From Caulobacter endophyticus (GTDB lineage Bacteria > Pseudomonadota > Alphaproteobacteria > Caulobacterales > Caulobacteraceae): a stretch of 64,000 nucleotides of DNA. Within the stretch, counting starts at the first letter, position 1. Every line of letters begins with the position of its first letter. Shown one piece after another: positions 52,973 through 62,061 of the stretch. The position numbers were made by a program, and so were the translations under genes. The DNA lies in NCBI RefSeq assembly GCF_003116815.1, contig NZ_QDKQ01000065.1, positions 1 to 64,000 on the forward strand, written 5' to 3'. The notes under the pieces were generated by a model, which did not search any database, was not told the DNA's origin, and worked only from the letters and a program-made list of their open reading frames with translations.

Positions 52973-54541
52973 CTATTTAGCGGGGCGCGGGCCGCTTGCC
53001 AAGCGTCGTCGTGCGCCTGTGTTGCGACGGGGCGCCGGAGCGGGTCCGGGGGCGTCGGGCGAGGGCGGATCGTCGAGGGCGCCGGGGTCGTCCAGGCCCG
53101 GGTGGTCGAGGAAGGGGATCAGGGCCCCGCCGGTCTCGGCCGCGTGCACGAAGGCGGTGGATTCGGCCAAGGTCGACTGGGCGTAGGCCGAAGGCAGCTG
53201 CGGCAGGTCGCTCATCGTGCGCTCGCGCCGCTCGAAGCGCGGATGGATCAGTTCGCCGGTCTCGGCGTAGCTGGCGGCCAGGCGGGCCCAGTCCTCGCGG
53301 CCGTAGGCGAAGGCCTGGCCCTCGGGGTCGAGGTCGCTCCAGTCGGGCTCCTGCGGGGCGGCGACGCCCCGGGCGACCCAGGCGCGGGCCTCGTCGGGCT
53401 CGGCGTTGGCGAAGGCGACGCGGGCCATCAGGCCGGCCAGGCGCGCGGTGGGCGCGGCCTCTTCGGGCAGCAGGCGGGCGGCGGCGCGGGCGGCGACCGG
53501 GTCGCCGGCGATCAGGGCGCTCTCGACCTTGAGGATGCGGCTCTCGCGAGCCTCGGGCTTCAGCTGGGCCAGGGCCGCCAGGCGCGCGGCGCGGGTCTTG
53601 GGGGTCTCGCTGGTCTTGAGGTCGCGATAGGCCAGCCACAGGGCCGGGTGGGGCGCGCCCTTCCAGGCGGCCTCGATCAGGGTTCCAGCCCTTGCGGCCT
53701 TGCCGTCGGCGGCCAGCAGGCGGGCGGCCATGACCACGCCGGGAGCGAAGTCGGGCTTCAGCTTCACCGACTGCAGGGCGAAGTCGAGAGCCTGGTCCAG
53801 CGCCTTGGGGGCGTCGCTTTCCTCAAGGTTCGCCGCGGAGGCGGCGAGGAGAGCGGCGCGGGCGCGCTCGGCCACCACGGGCGAGACAATCTTGCGCTCC
53901 TGGCCGCCCTGGACGAGCTGCAGGGCCGCGGCCCAGTCGCCAGCCTCCAGGCGGGCTTCCAGCAGGGCGCGCCAGGCCCACAGGGCCGAGCGGGCCAGAC
54001 CATAGGCGGTCTCGGCGTGCCTCAGGGCCAGCTGGCGGTCGCCTTCTGCCAGGGCCAGCTGCATCAGGCCGCGCAGGCCGGCCAGGCGCATCTCGGGAAA
54101 GCCCAGCATGGCGTTCCAGGCCTGGCGGGCGGCGAGGGCGTCGCCGGCCGCCTCGGCGGCCTGGGCGGTGAGCACGCGGACGAGGCCCGGGGCGTCGTCG
54201 GTCAGGTCGGCGGCCTTCTGGGCCAGGCGCCGGGCCTCGGAGCCGTCGCCCGCCGCCACGGCGAGAAAGCCGCGCGACAGGGCCTCGGTCGCCTGCTTGC
54301 GGCGGGCCTCGGCGCGGGCGCGGGCGGCGCGCTTGGGCGCTTCGATGATCCACAGCAGGCCCCGCCACAGGGCGGCGGCCAGCAGCGCCAGCAGCAGGGT
54401 CAGCAGGGCGGCGGCGGCGGCCGTCATCTCGACGCGCCAGCCCAGCCATTCCAGGCTGGCCGCGCCCGGCTCGCCGGTCAGCGACACGACGATCACGGCG
54501 ATGACCGCGATCAGGACCAGGGCGAGGAGGGCGCGGATCAT
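52973..54541 (-). CDS. hemY: HemY-domain protein
   Basis: The 522-residue protein starts with two membrane helices (about 4-22 and 38-64) and continues as tetratricopeptide-like repeats (AEAAGDALAARQAWNAML, GDRQLALRHAETAYGLARSA), the HemY_N layout. A Pro-rich tail of about 60 residues ends it. In proteobacteria this HemY lies in the hemCDXY cluster and its role is not well defined; it is not the protoporphyrinogen oxidase of the same name in Bacillus. Its ATG overlaps the upstream stop by four bases. Confidence 0.9.
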   Translation of the reverse strand: MIRALLALVLIAVIAVIVVSLTGEPGAASLEWLGWRVEMTAAAAALLTLLLALLAAALWRGLLWIIEAPKRAARARAEARRKQATEALSRGFLAVAAGDGSEARRLAQKAADLTDDAPGLVRVLTAQAAEAAGDALAARQAWNAMLGFPEMRLAGLRGLMQLALAEGDRQLALRHAETAYGLARSALWAWRALLEARLEAGDWAAALQLVQGGQERKIVSPVVAERARAALLAASAANLEESDAPKALDQALDFALQSVKLKPDFAPGVVMAARLLAADGKAARAGTLIEAAWKGAPHPALWLAYRDLKTSETPKTRAARLAALAQLKPEARESRILKVESALIAGDPVAARAAARLLPEEAAPTARLAGLMARVAFANAEPDEARAWVARGVAAPQEPDWSDLDPEGQAFAYGREDWARLAASYAETGELIHPRFERRERTMSDLPQLPSAYAQSTLAESTAFVHAAETGGALIPFLDHPGLDDPGALDDPPSPDAPGPAPAPRRNTGARRRLASGPRPAK

Positions 54542-55449
54542 GGGATGGCAACCGGCGCGACGCCGGCCAGGCGGGCGTCGGCCTGGGCCCGCGAGACCTG
54601 CATCAGGCCGGCCAGGGCTTCGTCGCGGACGGCGGCGACCAGGCGGTCGATCTCGGCGCGGCGCTCGGCCTCGGCCCGCCAGGCGGCCAGCACTGGCCGG
54701 GCGCCGGGCGGCAGGGCGTCGAGGGCGCGCAGGGCGCCGGTCAGGTCGCCCGCGTCGAGCCTGACCTCGGCGCGGGCCAGCACGGCGTCGGGACCGTTTC
54801 CGGCCGTCGAGCCGACCTGGCGGATGGTGACGACGCGCGAGAGGGCGTGCTGCAGCTTGGCCAGGGCGCCGGCGTCGGGACCCGGTTCATGGGCGGCCAC
54901 CGAGGCGCGGCCGGCCAGGTCGTCGAAGCTGGCGGCGAGGCCCGCGACGGTGGGGGCGCCCTGGCGGGCCAGGCGTTCGAGGGCGCGCACCTCCGACGAT
55001 GGCGGCAGGACGCGTTCGAGGGCGGCGACGGCGTCGGCGAAGGGTTCGCCGCTCTGGGCGGCCTCGGCGAGGCTGGCGGCGGCCAGGGCGCCGGCGGCGG
55101 CGTCCAGCGTGCGGCGCTGGCCCGATTCGAGCAGGGCGATGCGGGCCTCCAGCCGGTCGACCTCGGCGGAGGGCGGCGGGGCGGGCGGGGCGGCGACCGC
55201 CGGCGTGTCGGCCAGGGGCGCGGCGAAGCCGGCGGCGACGGGCTGCTGGGTCGGCGGCGGCGCCTCGGGAGCGCCGCCCTTTTTCATGAACCAGGTCGGG
55301 CCGAAACGAGCGATGGCGACGCCTGCGCCGACGCAGGCGACGCACAGCACGATCATCACCCAGAACATGGGTCCCAGCAGGGGCTTTCTGGCATAGAGGG
55401 CCGGGTCGCTGGGGGCGGCGATTTCGGCGGGATCGGGGGCGGCGCTCAT
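54538..55449 (-). CDS. Mitofilin/HemX-like inner-membrane protein
   Basis: The 303-residue protein has one membrane helix (LGPMFWVMIVLCVACVGAGV), a Pro/Ala-rich periplasmic linker and then a helical, coiled-coil-prone domain (DRLEARIALLESGQRRTL onward). Position between hemD and hemY and this layout match the mitofilin-like/HemX proteins of alphaproteobacteria, distant relatives of the crista protein Mic60. The ATG could be 55449 or 55458. Sequence identity to mitofilin is low and a role in membrane shape is an inference. Confidence 0.78.
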   Translation of the reverse strand: MSAAPDPAEIAAPSDPALYARKPLLGPMFWVMIVLCVACVGAGVAIARFGPTWFMKKGGAPEAPPPTQQPVAAGFAAPLADTPAVAAPPAPPPSAEVDRLEARIALLESGQRRTLDAAAGALAAASLAEAAQSGEPFADAVAALERVLPPSSEVRALERLARQGAPTVAGLAASFDDLAGRASVAAHEPGPDAGALAKLQHALSRVVTIRQVGSTAGNGPDAVLARAEVRLDAGDLTGALRALDALPPGARPVLAAWRAEAERRAEIDRLVAAVRDEALAGLMQVSRAQADARLAGVAPVAIP

Positions 55450-55493
55450 GATCCCCATTCGTGCCCCACGCGCGATTTGGGTGCAACTTCGCC

Positions 55494-56201
55494 TTAAGGC
55501 GAGAGCAGGTCGAACAACGCTGTTTCGCGAGGGCGCGGCGCGGCGGCCACAGGCCCCAGCCGTCCGTCGGCGGAAAGCACGGCCAGCGGCGCGGCGACGG
55601 CGGGCGACAGGCACAGGGCCCTCAGTCCCGGTGCGGGGCGCTGGCCCAGCAGCGCGGCCAGGGCGCGGGCGGCCTTGGGCGAGTGCAGCAGCACGGCGAA
55701 AAGGTGATCGAGCGCGGCCAGGGTCTCGCGCGCCGGCGCGCGGGCGAGGCTTTCGTAGACGGCGACCGACGAGGCCTCGATCCCGGCGCGCAGCAGGGGC
55801 GAGACGAGGTCGCCGGCCGGCTCGGCGGCGGCGGGATGCAGCAGGGCGCCGCCGAAGGCGCCGCGCCGGGCGGCGATCAGGCCGGCCAGGCCGGCGACGT
55901 CGCCTTGCGCCGATTCGATACGGGTGAAGCCAGCCTCGGCGGCGAGGTCTGCGGTGGCCGCGCCGACCGCGAACACCGGCAGGCCGCGCTCGTCGCTGGC
56001 CCGGGCGAAGGCGGCCACGCCGTTGCGGCTGGTGAAGGCCAGGGCCCCGACGCCGGCCAGGTCCGCCGTCCACGGCAGGTCGCGGATCTCCAGCAGCGGG
56101 TCGATCAGCGGAACATGGCCGAGCGCTTCGAGACGCGCGGCGGTGGCCTCGGCGCCGGGCCGGGCGCGGGTGATCCAGACGCGAGGCGCGCCTTCCGTCA
56201 T
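55494..56201 (-). CDS. hemD: Uroporphyrinogen-III synthase
   Basis: The 235-residue enzyme closes and inverts hydroxymethylbilane to uroporphyrinogen III. It has two-domain HemD architecture with VWITRARPGAEATAARLEAL near the start and LAFTSRNGVAAFARA in the first domain; AVLLHSPKAARALAALL marks the second. Conservation of HemD is low, so the call rests partly on the hemC neighbour. Its start overlaps the hemC stop by four bases. Confidence 0.92.
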   Translation of the reverse strand: MTEGAPRVWITRARPGAEATAARLEALGHVPLIDPLLEIRDLPWTADLAGVGALAFTSRNGVAAFARASDERGLPVFAVGAATADLAAEAGFTRIESAQGDVAGLAGLIAARRGAFGGALLHPAAAEPAGDLVSPLLRAGIEASSVAVYESLARAPARETLAALDHLFAVLLHSPKAARALAALLGQRPAPGLRALCLSPAVAAPLAVLSADGRLGPVAAAPRPRETALFDLLSP

Positions 56202-57166
56202 TCGGTCGGCGCGATGATGGCGTCGCCGCCTTCGGCCTTGACCTCGGCGCCGAGCGAGAGGCCCAGGGCCAGCGCCTGGCCGGCGTCGTCATCGCCGGTC
56301 AGCACCACCTGCCCCTCGCGGCGCACCCGCAGGACGCCGTCGGGGCTCAGCGCCTCGACCAGCAGGGAGAGGCGCGAGCCGTTCAGGCGTCCGTAGGCGC
56401 CGACAGCCGTGCGGCACGAGCCTTCCAGGGCGTAGAGAGCGCCGCGCTCGGCGGCGACGGCGATGGTGGTCGGCCAGCAGCGGATCGCGGCCAGCCAGGG
56501 GGCGTCGACGTCCTCGGCGCGGCTCTCGATGGCCAGGGCGCCCTGGCCCGGGGCGGGCGGGGCGGCGAGCGGGTCGAGCCAGCTCTGGGGAATGTGGCCC
56601 ATGCCCAGGCGGTTCAGGCCCGACTGGGCCAGCAGGATGGCGTCGGCCTCGCCGCGCTCCAGCTTGGCCAGGCGGGTGTCGACATTGCCGCGGAGCATGA
56701 CGACGTCGAGGTCGGGGCGGATGTGCAGGGCCTGGGCCTGCCTGCGGAGCGAGGCCGTGCCCAGGCGCGCGCCGTGGGGCAGGTCTTCCAGCCGCTGGGC
56801 GACCTTGCTGATGAAGGCGTCGCGAGGATCCTCGCGCTCGGGCGTGGCGGCCAGCACCAGGCCCGGCGGCAGTTCGGCCGGCATGTCCTTGAGCGAATGC
56901 ACCGCGCAGTCGATGCGGCCGTCGAGCAGGGCCTCCTCGATCTCCTTGGTGAACAGGCCCTTGCCGCCGATCTCCATCAGCCGGCGGTCCTGGATGCGGT
57001 CGCCGCTGGTGACGATGGGGATCAGCTGGGCGTAGCTCGCGATCTCTTCCGGGCCAGCGTCGAGCGGCGCGCCGAGGGCGTGGGCGATCCGCGCCTGCAT
57101 GTGGCCGGACTGGGCGAGCGAGAGCTTGGAGCCGCGCGCGCCGATGCGGATGGGTTGCCGGGACAC
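56198..57166 (-). CDS. hemC: Hydroxymethylbilane synthase (porphobilinogen deaminase)
   Basis: The 322-residue enzyme joins four porphobilinogens. Motifs are RIGARGSKLSLAQSGHMQ, HSLKDMPAELPPGL, LRGNVDTRLAKLERGEADA and the cofactor Cys in ALEGSCRTAVGAYG. The start is GTG 57166, giving VSRQPIRIGARG; the open frame extends upstream over tsaD antisense without homology. It is the first gene of the haem operon hemC-hemD-mitofilin-like-hemY and is divergent from tsaD with 73 bases between. Confidence 0.95.
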   Translation of the reverse strand: MSRQPIRIGARGSKLSLAQSGHMQARIAHALGAPLDAGPEEIASYAQLIPIVTSGDRIQDRRLMEIGGKGLFTKEIEEALLDGRIDCAVHSLKDMPAELPPGLVLAATPEREDPRDAFISKVAQRLEDLPHGARLGTASLRRQAQALHIRPDLDVVMLRGNVDTRLAKLERGEADAILLAQSGLNRLGMGHIPQSWLDPLAAPPAPGQGALAIESRAEDVDAPWLAAIRCWPTTIAVAAERGALYALEGSCRTAVGAYGRLNGSRLSLLVEALSPDGVLRVRREGQVVLTGDDDAGQALALGLSLGAEVKAEGGDAIIAPTE

Positions 57167-57184
57167 GGTCGGAACGTTACCTGC

Positions 57185-57198
57185 TACGAAACTTCGTA
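57185..57198. promoter_or_regulatory. Dyad between hemC and tsaD
   Basis: TACGAA-AC-TTCGTA is a perfect 6+6 dyad with a 2-bp centre. It lies 19 bases upstream of the hemC start and about 42 bases upstream of tsaD. It could be an operator or promoter element; no matching regulator was identified. Confidence 0.4.
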
Positions 57199-57239
57199 AG
57201 CCGATGCTGCTACAGGAGCTGCGGGACCCCCGCAACCGG

Positions 57240-58355
57240 ATGACAACCCTTAAGAACTCGGGCCTGGAGAAGGGTCTCACGATCCTTGGTCTGGAGACCA
57301 GCTGCGACGAGACCGCCGCCTCGGTGGTGCGCCGCAGCCCGGACGGCCGCGTCGAGGTGCTGTCGTCGATCGTCGGCACCCAGTTCGAGCAGCACGCCCC
57401 GTTCGGCGGCGTGGTGCCCGAGATCGCCGCACGCGCCCATGTGGAGGTCATCGACAGCGTCGCCGCCCAGGCCATGCGCGCGGCCGGCGTCGGCTATGAC
57501 GCGCTGGACGGCGTGGCGGCCACGGCCGGTCCCGGCCTGGTCGGCGGGGTGATGGTCGGCCTGGCGTTCGGCAAGGCCGTCGCGCTTGCCCGCGACCTGC
57601 CGCTGGTGGCGGTCAACCATCTGGAGGGCCACGCGGTCTCGGCCCGCCTGGGCGCCGAGGTGGCCTATCCCTTCCTGCTGCTGCTGGTCTCCGGCGGCCA
57701 CTGCCAGCTCCTGGACGTCGGCGGGGTGGGCGCCTGCAAGCGCCTGGGCACCACCATCGACGATGCGGCCGGCGAGGCCTTCGACAAGATCGCCAAGAGC
57801 CTTGGTCTGCCCTATCCGGGCGGTCCGGCGCTGGAGAAGCTGGCCAAGGCCGGTGATCCTTCGAAGTACGAGCTGCCGCGCGCCCTGCTGGGCCGCAAGG
57901 ATTGCGACTTCTCGTTCTCTGGCCTGAAGACCGCCGCCGCCCGCATCGCCGCGACGCTGACGACGGACCAGGAGCGCGCGGACCTGGCCGCCGCCGTGCA
58001 GTTCGCCATCGCCCGCCAGCTTTCCGAGCGCACCGACCGGGCCATGAAGCTCTATGCCGAGGGCCACGCGCCCGGCGAGCGCCGCTTCGTCGTCGCCGGC
58101 GGGGTGGCGGCCAACGGCGCGGTGCGCGCGGCGCTGCTGAAGGTCTGCGAAGACAACGGTTTCAGCTTCGACGCCCCGCCGCTGGCTTACTGCACCGACA
58201 ACGCCGCCATGATCGCCCTGGCCGGGGCCGAGCGCCTGGCGGCGGGCATTTCAGACGATCTGGACGCCGTGGCGCGTCCGCGCTGGCCCCTCGACGAGGC
58301 CGCGGCGTTATCCAATCCGAGCAACAGTTTCGGTCGCAAGGGAGCCAAGGCATGA
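57240..58355 (+). CDS. tsaD: tRNA N6-adenosine threonylcarbamoyltransferase
   Basis: The 371-residue protein transfers threonylcarbamate to A37 of ANN-decoding tRNAs. [16 protein letters not shown], the metal ligands in [12 protein letters not shown] and the ATP region [10 protein letters not shown] are present, as are [14 protein letters not shown] and [13 protein letters not shown]. The ATG at 57240 gives a slightly long N-terminus; an upstream ATG at 57204 is possible. The stop overlaps gpsA by four bases. Confidence 0.96.
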   Translation: MTTLKNSGLEKGLTILGLETSCDETAASVVRRSPDGRVEVLSSIVGTQFEQHAPFGGVVPEIAARAHVEVIDSVAAQAMRAAGVGYDALDGVAATAGPGLVGGVMVGLAFGKAVALARDLPLVAVNHLEGHAVSARLGAEVAYPFLLLLVSGGHCQLLDVGGVGACKRLGTTIDDAAGEAFDKIAKSLGLPYPGGPALEKLAKAGDPSKYELPRALLGRKDCDFSFSGLKTAAARIAATLTTDQERADLAAAVQFAIARQLSERTDRAMKLYAEGHAPGERRFVVAGGVAANGAVRAALLKVCEDNGFSFDAPPLAYCTDNAAMIALAGAERLAAGISDDLDAVARPRWPLDEAAALSNPSNSFGRKGAKA

Positions 58356-59344
58356 CCTTCAAGCACGCGGGCGTGGTGGGCGCCGGCGCCTGGGGCACGG
58401 CCCTGGCGCAGGTCGCGGCGCGAGCCGGTCTCAAGGTGACGCTGCAGGCCCGCGAGCCGGAGGTCGTCGCCTCGATCGCCGACAAGCGCGAGAACACGAT
58501 GTTCCTGCCCGGCGTGACGCTGGAGCCGGCGATCACCGCCGTGTCCGACATGGCCGACCTGGCGCCTTGCGACCTGATCCTGGCCGTGCCGCCGGCCCAG
58601 CACCTGCGCTCGGCCATGGCGGCCCTGGCGCCGCACCTGAAGCCCGGGGCGCCGGTGGTGCTGTGCTCCAAGGGGGTCGAGCAGGGCTCGCTGAAGCTGA
58701 TGACCGAGGTGGCGGCCGAGGTCCTGCCGGGCGTCGCCATCGCCGTGCTGTCGGGTCCCAGCTTCGCCGGCGAGGTCGCCCGCGGCCTGCCCGCCGCCGC
58801 CACCCTGGCCTGCGAGGACGAGGCGCTGGGCAAGGCGATCGTCGAGGCTGTCGCCATCCCCGCCTTCCGCCCCTACTGGGCCGCCGACGTGATCGGCGCC
58901 GAGGCCGGCGGGGCGGTCAAGAACGTCCTGGCCATCGCCTGCGGCATCTCCGAGGGCAAGGGGCTGGGCCGCAACGCCCACGCCGCCCTGATCACCCGGG
59001 GCTTCGCCGAGCTGACCCGCCTGGCCGTGGCCGCCGGCGGCAAGGCCGAAACCGTCGCGGGCCTTTGCGGTCTGGGCGACCTCGTCTTGACCTGCTCGTC
59101 CAGCCAGTCGCGCAACATGAGCGTCGGCCTGGCGCTGGGCGCGGGCCAGACGCTGGAACAGGCCCTGGCCGGCAAGGTCAGCGTCGCCGAAGGCGTCGCC
59201 TCGGCCCCGGCCGTCCGCGCGCTCGCCCGCAAGCTGGGCGTCGAGACCCCGATCTGCGAGGCCGTCGCCGCCATCCTGGCCGGCGAGGTCGACGTCGACA
59301 GCGCCATCCTGGGCCTGCTCTCGCGCCCGCTGAAGGCGGAGTAA
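58352..59344 (+). CDS. gpsA: Glycerol-3-phosphate dehydrogenase, NAD(P)+
   Basis: The 330-residue enzyme reduces dihydroxyacetone phosphate to glycerol 3-phosphate for phospholipid synthesis. The N-terminal [20 protein letters not shown] binds NAD(P)[32 protein letters not shown] and the catalytic Lys in [15 protein letters not shown] follow. [13 protein letters not shown] is typical. Coupling with tsaD by ATGA is seen. Confidence 0.96.
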   Translation: MTFKHAGVVGAGAWGTALAQVAARAGLKVTLQAREPEVVASIADKRENTMFLPGVTLEPAITAVSDMADLAPCDLILAVPPAQHLRSAMAALAPHLKPGAPVVLCSKGVEQGSLKLMTEVAAEVLPGVAIAVLSGPSFAGEVARGLPAAATLACEDEALGKAIVEAVAIPAFRPYWAADVIGAEAGGAVKNVLAIACGISEGKGLGRNAHAALITRGFAELTRLAVAAGGKAETVAGLCGLGDLVLTCSSSQSRNMSVGLALGAGQTLEQALAGKVSVAEGVASAPAVRALARKLGVETPICEAVAAILAGEVDVDSAILGLLSRPLKAE

Positions 59345-59353
59345 GCAAGCCAG

Positions 59354-59485
59354 ATCCTCCCCCTCTGGGGGAGGTGTCGGCATAGCCGACGGAGGGGGGC
59401 CGTTTTCAGCTTCCCTCGACTTGGCCGCTCTCGCAGCGACACCCCCCTCCGGCGCTTCGCGCCACCTCCCCCAGAGGGGGAGGAT
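59354..59485. repeat. Dispersed GC-rich palindromic repeat, copy 2
   Basis: ATCCTCCCCCTCTGGGGGAGGTG at 59354-59376 and its exact reverse complement at 59463-59485 form a 23-bp perfect inverted repeat with 86 bases between. GGAGGGGGGCCGTTTTCAGC matches copy 1 near 41335. It fills the gpsA/YciI gap and could terminate gpsA. Confidence 0.9.
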
Positions 59486-59505
59486 TTCTAGGAAGGAACC
59501 CGCCC

Positions 59506-59787
59506 ATGCCGCTCTACGCCATCGTCTGCAAGGACAAGCCCGGCGCGCTCGAAACCCGCCTGGCCGTGCGCCCCAAGCACCTGGAATACCTGGCCCAATC
59601 GGCCAACCTGAAGCTGGCCGGCGCCCTGCTGGACGACGACGGCAATCCGATCGGCTCGATCCTGGTCGTCGAGGCCGACGACAAATCGGTCGCCCAGGCC
59701 CAGGCCGACAACGATCCCTACACCGCCGCCGGCATCTTCGAGAGCGTCGAGATCAACCCCTGGCGCCTGGCCGTCGGCGCGGTCTGA
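59506..59787 (+). CDS. YciI-like protein
   Basis: The 93-residue protein is a small dimeric alpha+beta domain of the YCII family. It starts MPLYAIVCKDKPGALETRLA, has the conserved His in RPKHLEYL and the Asp-Pro-Tyr of ADNDPYTAAG. Family members are proposed to be enzymes related to ABM or muconolactone-isomerase-like folds, with unclear substrates. It starts about 20 bases after the repeat, with AAGGA upstream, and is followed by the Rieske gene after eight bases. Confidence 0.88.
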   Translation: MPLYAIVCKDKPGALETRLAVRPKHLEYLAQSANLKLAGALLDDDGNPIGSILVVEADDKSVAQAQADNDPYTAAGIFESVEINPWRLAVGAV

Positions 59788-59795
59788 CGCCCCTG

Positions 59796-60152
59796 ATGGA
59801 CGACAATCCCGCCCGCCCCGCGCCCGGCCAGGCGATCTGCGCCCTGGCCGACATCCCCGAGCCGGGCGCGGCGGGCTTCCGGTATCGCGAGGGCGAGGCG
59901 ATGTTCGCCGGCTTCGTCGTCCGCAAGGACGGCGGGGTGTTCGGCTATGTCGACAGCTGCCCGCACGCCGGCTGGCCGCTGGCCGGGTTCAACGGCCGCT
60001 TTCTCACCCGCGAGAACGACCTGATCCTGTGCGCCGGCCACGCGGCCCTGTTCCGCATCGCCGACGGGGCCTGCGTGGCGGGGCCGTGCGGCGGAAAGTT
60101 CCTGACCGTCTGGCCGATCCGGGTCGAGGGCGGGCAGGTCTTCGCGGCCTGA
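59796..60152 (+). CDS. Rieske 2Fe-2S domain protein
   Basis: The 118-residue protein is a stand-alone Rieske domain with CPHAGWPL and CAGHAALF as the Cys-His pairs (CxH and CxxH). The first pair is spaced as usual; in the second, GHAALF replaces the common WHGWxF-type pattern. It is probably an electron-transfer component or a nitrite-reductase-small-subunit-like protein. No oxygenase partner lies nearby. It follows the YciI-like gene closely. Confidence 0.88.
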   Translation: MDDNPARPAPGQAICALADIPEPGAAGFRYREGEAMFAGFVVRKDGGVFGYVDSCPHAGWPLAGFNGRFLTRENDLILCAGHAALFRIADGACVAGPCGGKFLTVWPIRVEGGQVFAA

Positions 60153-60208
60153 CCCTTCCTTAACCGATGGTCGCCTAAGCTCCCTCGACCTTGAGAGGAG
60201 CCCTGGGC

Positions 60209-61000
60209 ATGGCCGACGGATCGAACACGGCTTTCGACGCCGAACTGACCGACGCCGTCGACGCGCGCGGCGCGGGCGCGAAGCTGCGCTCGCTGGGCAA
60301 GATCAATCCCCGTCTGGCCCCGCAGCTGGCGCGCACCATGCTGGGCAAGGCGCGCGACAACGACAGCGCCGGCGCCTTTTCCGCCTATTGCGAGACCAAG
60401 GGCTTCGAGTTCACCTCGGCCTGGGCCGCCAACAACATTCCCTTTGTGGCCCCGCTGCTGCGCGACTTCATGGCCAGGCGCCCGGCCAGCGCCCCCAAGA
60501 CGCGCTACATGGAGATCGGCGCCTATGAGGGCCGCAACCTCGCCTTCATGGACTGGATGTTCCCCGACCGCCTCGACGTGACGGTGATCGATCCCTGGTT
60601 CGACGAAGGCCTGAACCCGGAAGAGAAGTACCTGGCCGTCGAGCCGCGCTTCCACCGCAACATGGCCCGCACCACCTTCGGCAAGGTGGCGACCCACAAG
60701 GGCTTCTCGACCTACGAGCTGCCCAGGATGCTGGAGGCGGGCGACAAGTTCGACCTGATCTATGTCGACGGCAGCCATACCGCCCTGGCGGTGATGATCG
60801 ACCTGTGCTGCTGCGCCAGCCTGCTGGAGGTGGGCGGGATGATGGTGCTCGACGACTACTGGCACGACATCAGCGAGATCGGCGGCCCCGGCGTGAAGCA
60901 GGCGGTCGACCACTTCCACGCCGCCTTCGGCCGCTATTTCGAGGTCGCGGCGGTCTATCGCCAGGTGGCGCTGGTCAAGACGGCCGAGATCCCGCGCTAG
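60209..61000 (+). CDS. Class I SAM-dependent methyltransferase-like protein
   Basis: The 263-residue protein has a helical N-domain of about 80 residues followed by a Rossmann-like core: YMEIGAYEGRNLAFMDWMFP as motif I, VTVIDPWFDEG, FDLIYVDGSHTALAV as motif post-III, and GGMMVLDDYWHDISE. The VDGSHTALAV pattern is that of Methyltransf_24, often sugar or small-molecule enzymes. GAGAGGAG lies eight bases before the ATG. The substrate is unknown. Confidence 0.85.
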   Translation: MADGSNTAFDAELTDAVDARGAGAKLRSLGKINPRLAPQLARTMLGKARDNDSAGAFSAYCETKGFEFTSAWAANNIPFVAPLLRDFMARRPASAPKTRYMEIGAYEGRNLAFMDWMFPDRLDVTVIDPWFDEGLNPEEKYLAVEPRFHRNMARTTFGKVATHKGFSTYELPRMLEAGDKFDLIYVDGSHTALAVMIDLCCCASLLEVGGMMVLDDYWHDISEIGGPGVKQAVDHFHAAFGRYFEVAAVYRQVALVKTAEIPR

Positions 61001-61067
61001 GGCCGAGCCCCGCCCTCGCTCAACCGCGCGCGGCCTGATAAGGGCTGCGCACGGAGTTTCTGACCAC

Positions 61068-62030
61068 ATGACCGATACGATTTCGAACGCCGTGGCCGTG
61101 GGCCGCCGGGTGCTGAGCATCGAGGCCCAGGCCCTGACCCAGATGGCCGACGAGCTGGGCGAGGCCTTCGCGCGCGCCGTCCAGGTGATGCACGACGCCA
61201 AGGGCCGCATCGTCTGCACGGGCATGGGCAAGTCGGGCCACGTGGCGCGCAAGATCGCCGCCACCCTGGCCTCGACCGGCAGCCAGGCGATGTTCGTCCA
61301 CCCGGCCGAGGCCAGCCACGGCGACCTTGGCATGATCGGTCCCGATGACGTGGTGCTGGCCCTGTCGAAGTCGGGCGAGGCCCGCGAGCTGGCCGACACC
61401 CTGGCCTACTGCAAGCGCTTCTCCATCCCGCTGATCGCCATCACCGCCGTCGCCACCAGCCAGTTGGGCCAGGCCGGCGACGTGCTGCTGCTGCTGCCCG
61501 ATGCGCCCGAAGCGACGGCCGAGGTCAACGCCCCGACCACCTCGACCACCCTGCAGATCGCCCTGGGCGACGCGCTGGCCGTGGCGCTGCTGGAAAGCCG
61601 CGGCTTCACCGCCAGCGACTTCCGCGTCTTCCACCCTGGCGGCAAGCTCGGCGCGGTGCTGCGCACGGTGGCCGACCTGATGCATGGCCAGGACGAGCTG
61701 CCGCTGATCGGGGAGGGCGCGCCGATGAGCGAAGCCCTGCTGGTCATGAGCCAGAAGCGTTTCGGCGCGGTGGGCGTCACCGACGCGGCCGGCGCCCTGG
61801 TCGGCCTGATCACCGACGGCGACCTTCGCCGCCACATGGACGGCCTGATGGGCCACGCCGCCGGCGAAGTGATGACCAAGGGGCCGCTGGTGATCGGCCC
61901 TCACGCCCTTGCCGCCGAAGCGCTGAAGGTGATGAACGAGCGCCGGATCACCGTGCTGTTCGTCGTCGAGTCCGGCAAGCCGGTGGGCGTGCTGCACGTC
62001 CACGACCTGCTGCGGGCGGGGGTTATTTAG
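61068..62030 (+). CDS. kdsD: Arabinose-5-phosphate isomerase
   Basis: The 320-residue enzyme converts ribulose 5-phosphate to arabinose 5-phosphate for Kdo and lipopolysaccharide synthesis. The N-terminal SIS domain has VCTGMGKSGHVARKIAATLA, HPAEASHGDLGMI and LSKSGEARELADTL. HPGGKLGAVLRTVADLMHG links to two CBS domains (205-318). Length is standard. It stands alone between the methyltransferase and the convergent creatininase-like gene. Confidence 0.95.
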   Translation: MTDTISNAVAVGRRVLSIEAQALTQMADELGEAFARAVQVMHDAKGRIVCTGMGKSGHVARKIAATLASTGSQAMFVHPAEASHGDLGMIGPDDVVLALSKSGEARELADTLAYCKRFSIPLIAITAVATSQLGQAGDVLLLLPDAPEATAEVNAPTTSTTLQIALGDALAVALLESRGFTASDFRVFHPGGKLGAVLRTVADLMHGQDELPLIGEGAPMSEALLVMSQKRFGAVGVTDAAGALVGLITDGDLRRHMDGLMGHAAGEVMTKGPLVIGPHALAAEALKVMNERRITVLFVVESGKPVGVLHVHDLLRAGVI

Positions 62031-62061
62031 AACCCTCTGTCAAAGAGAGAGCGACTTGATG

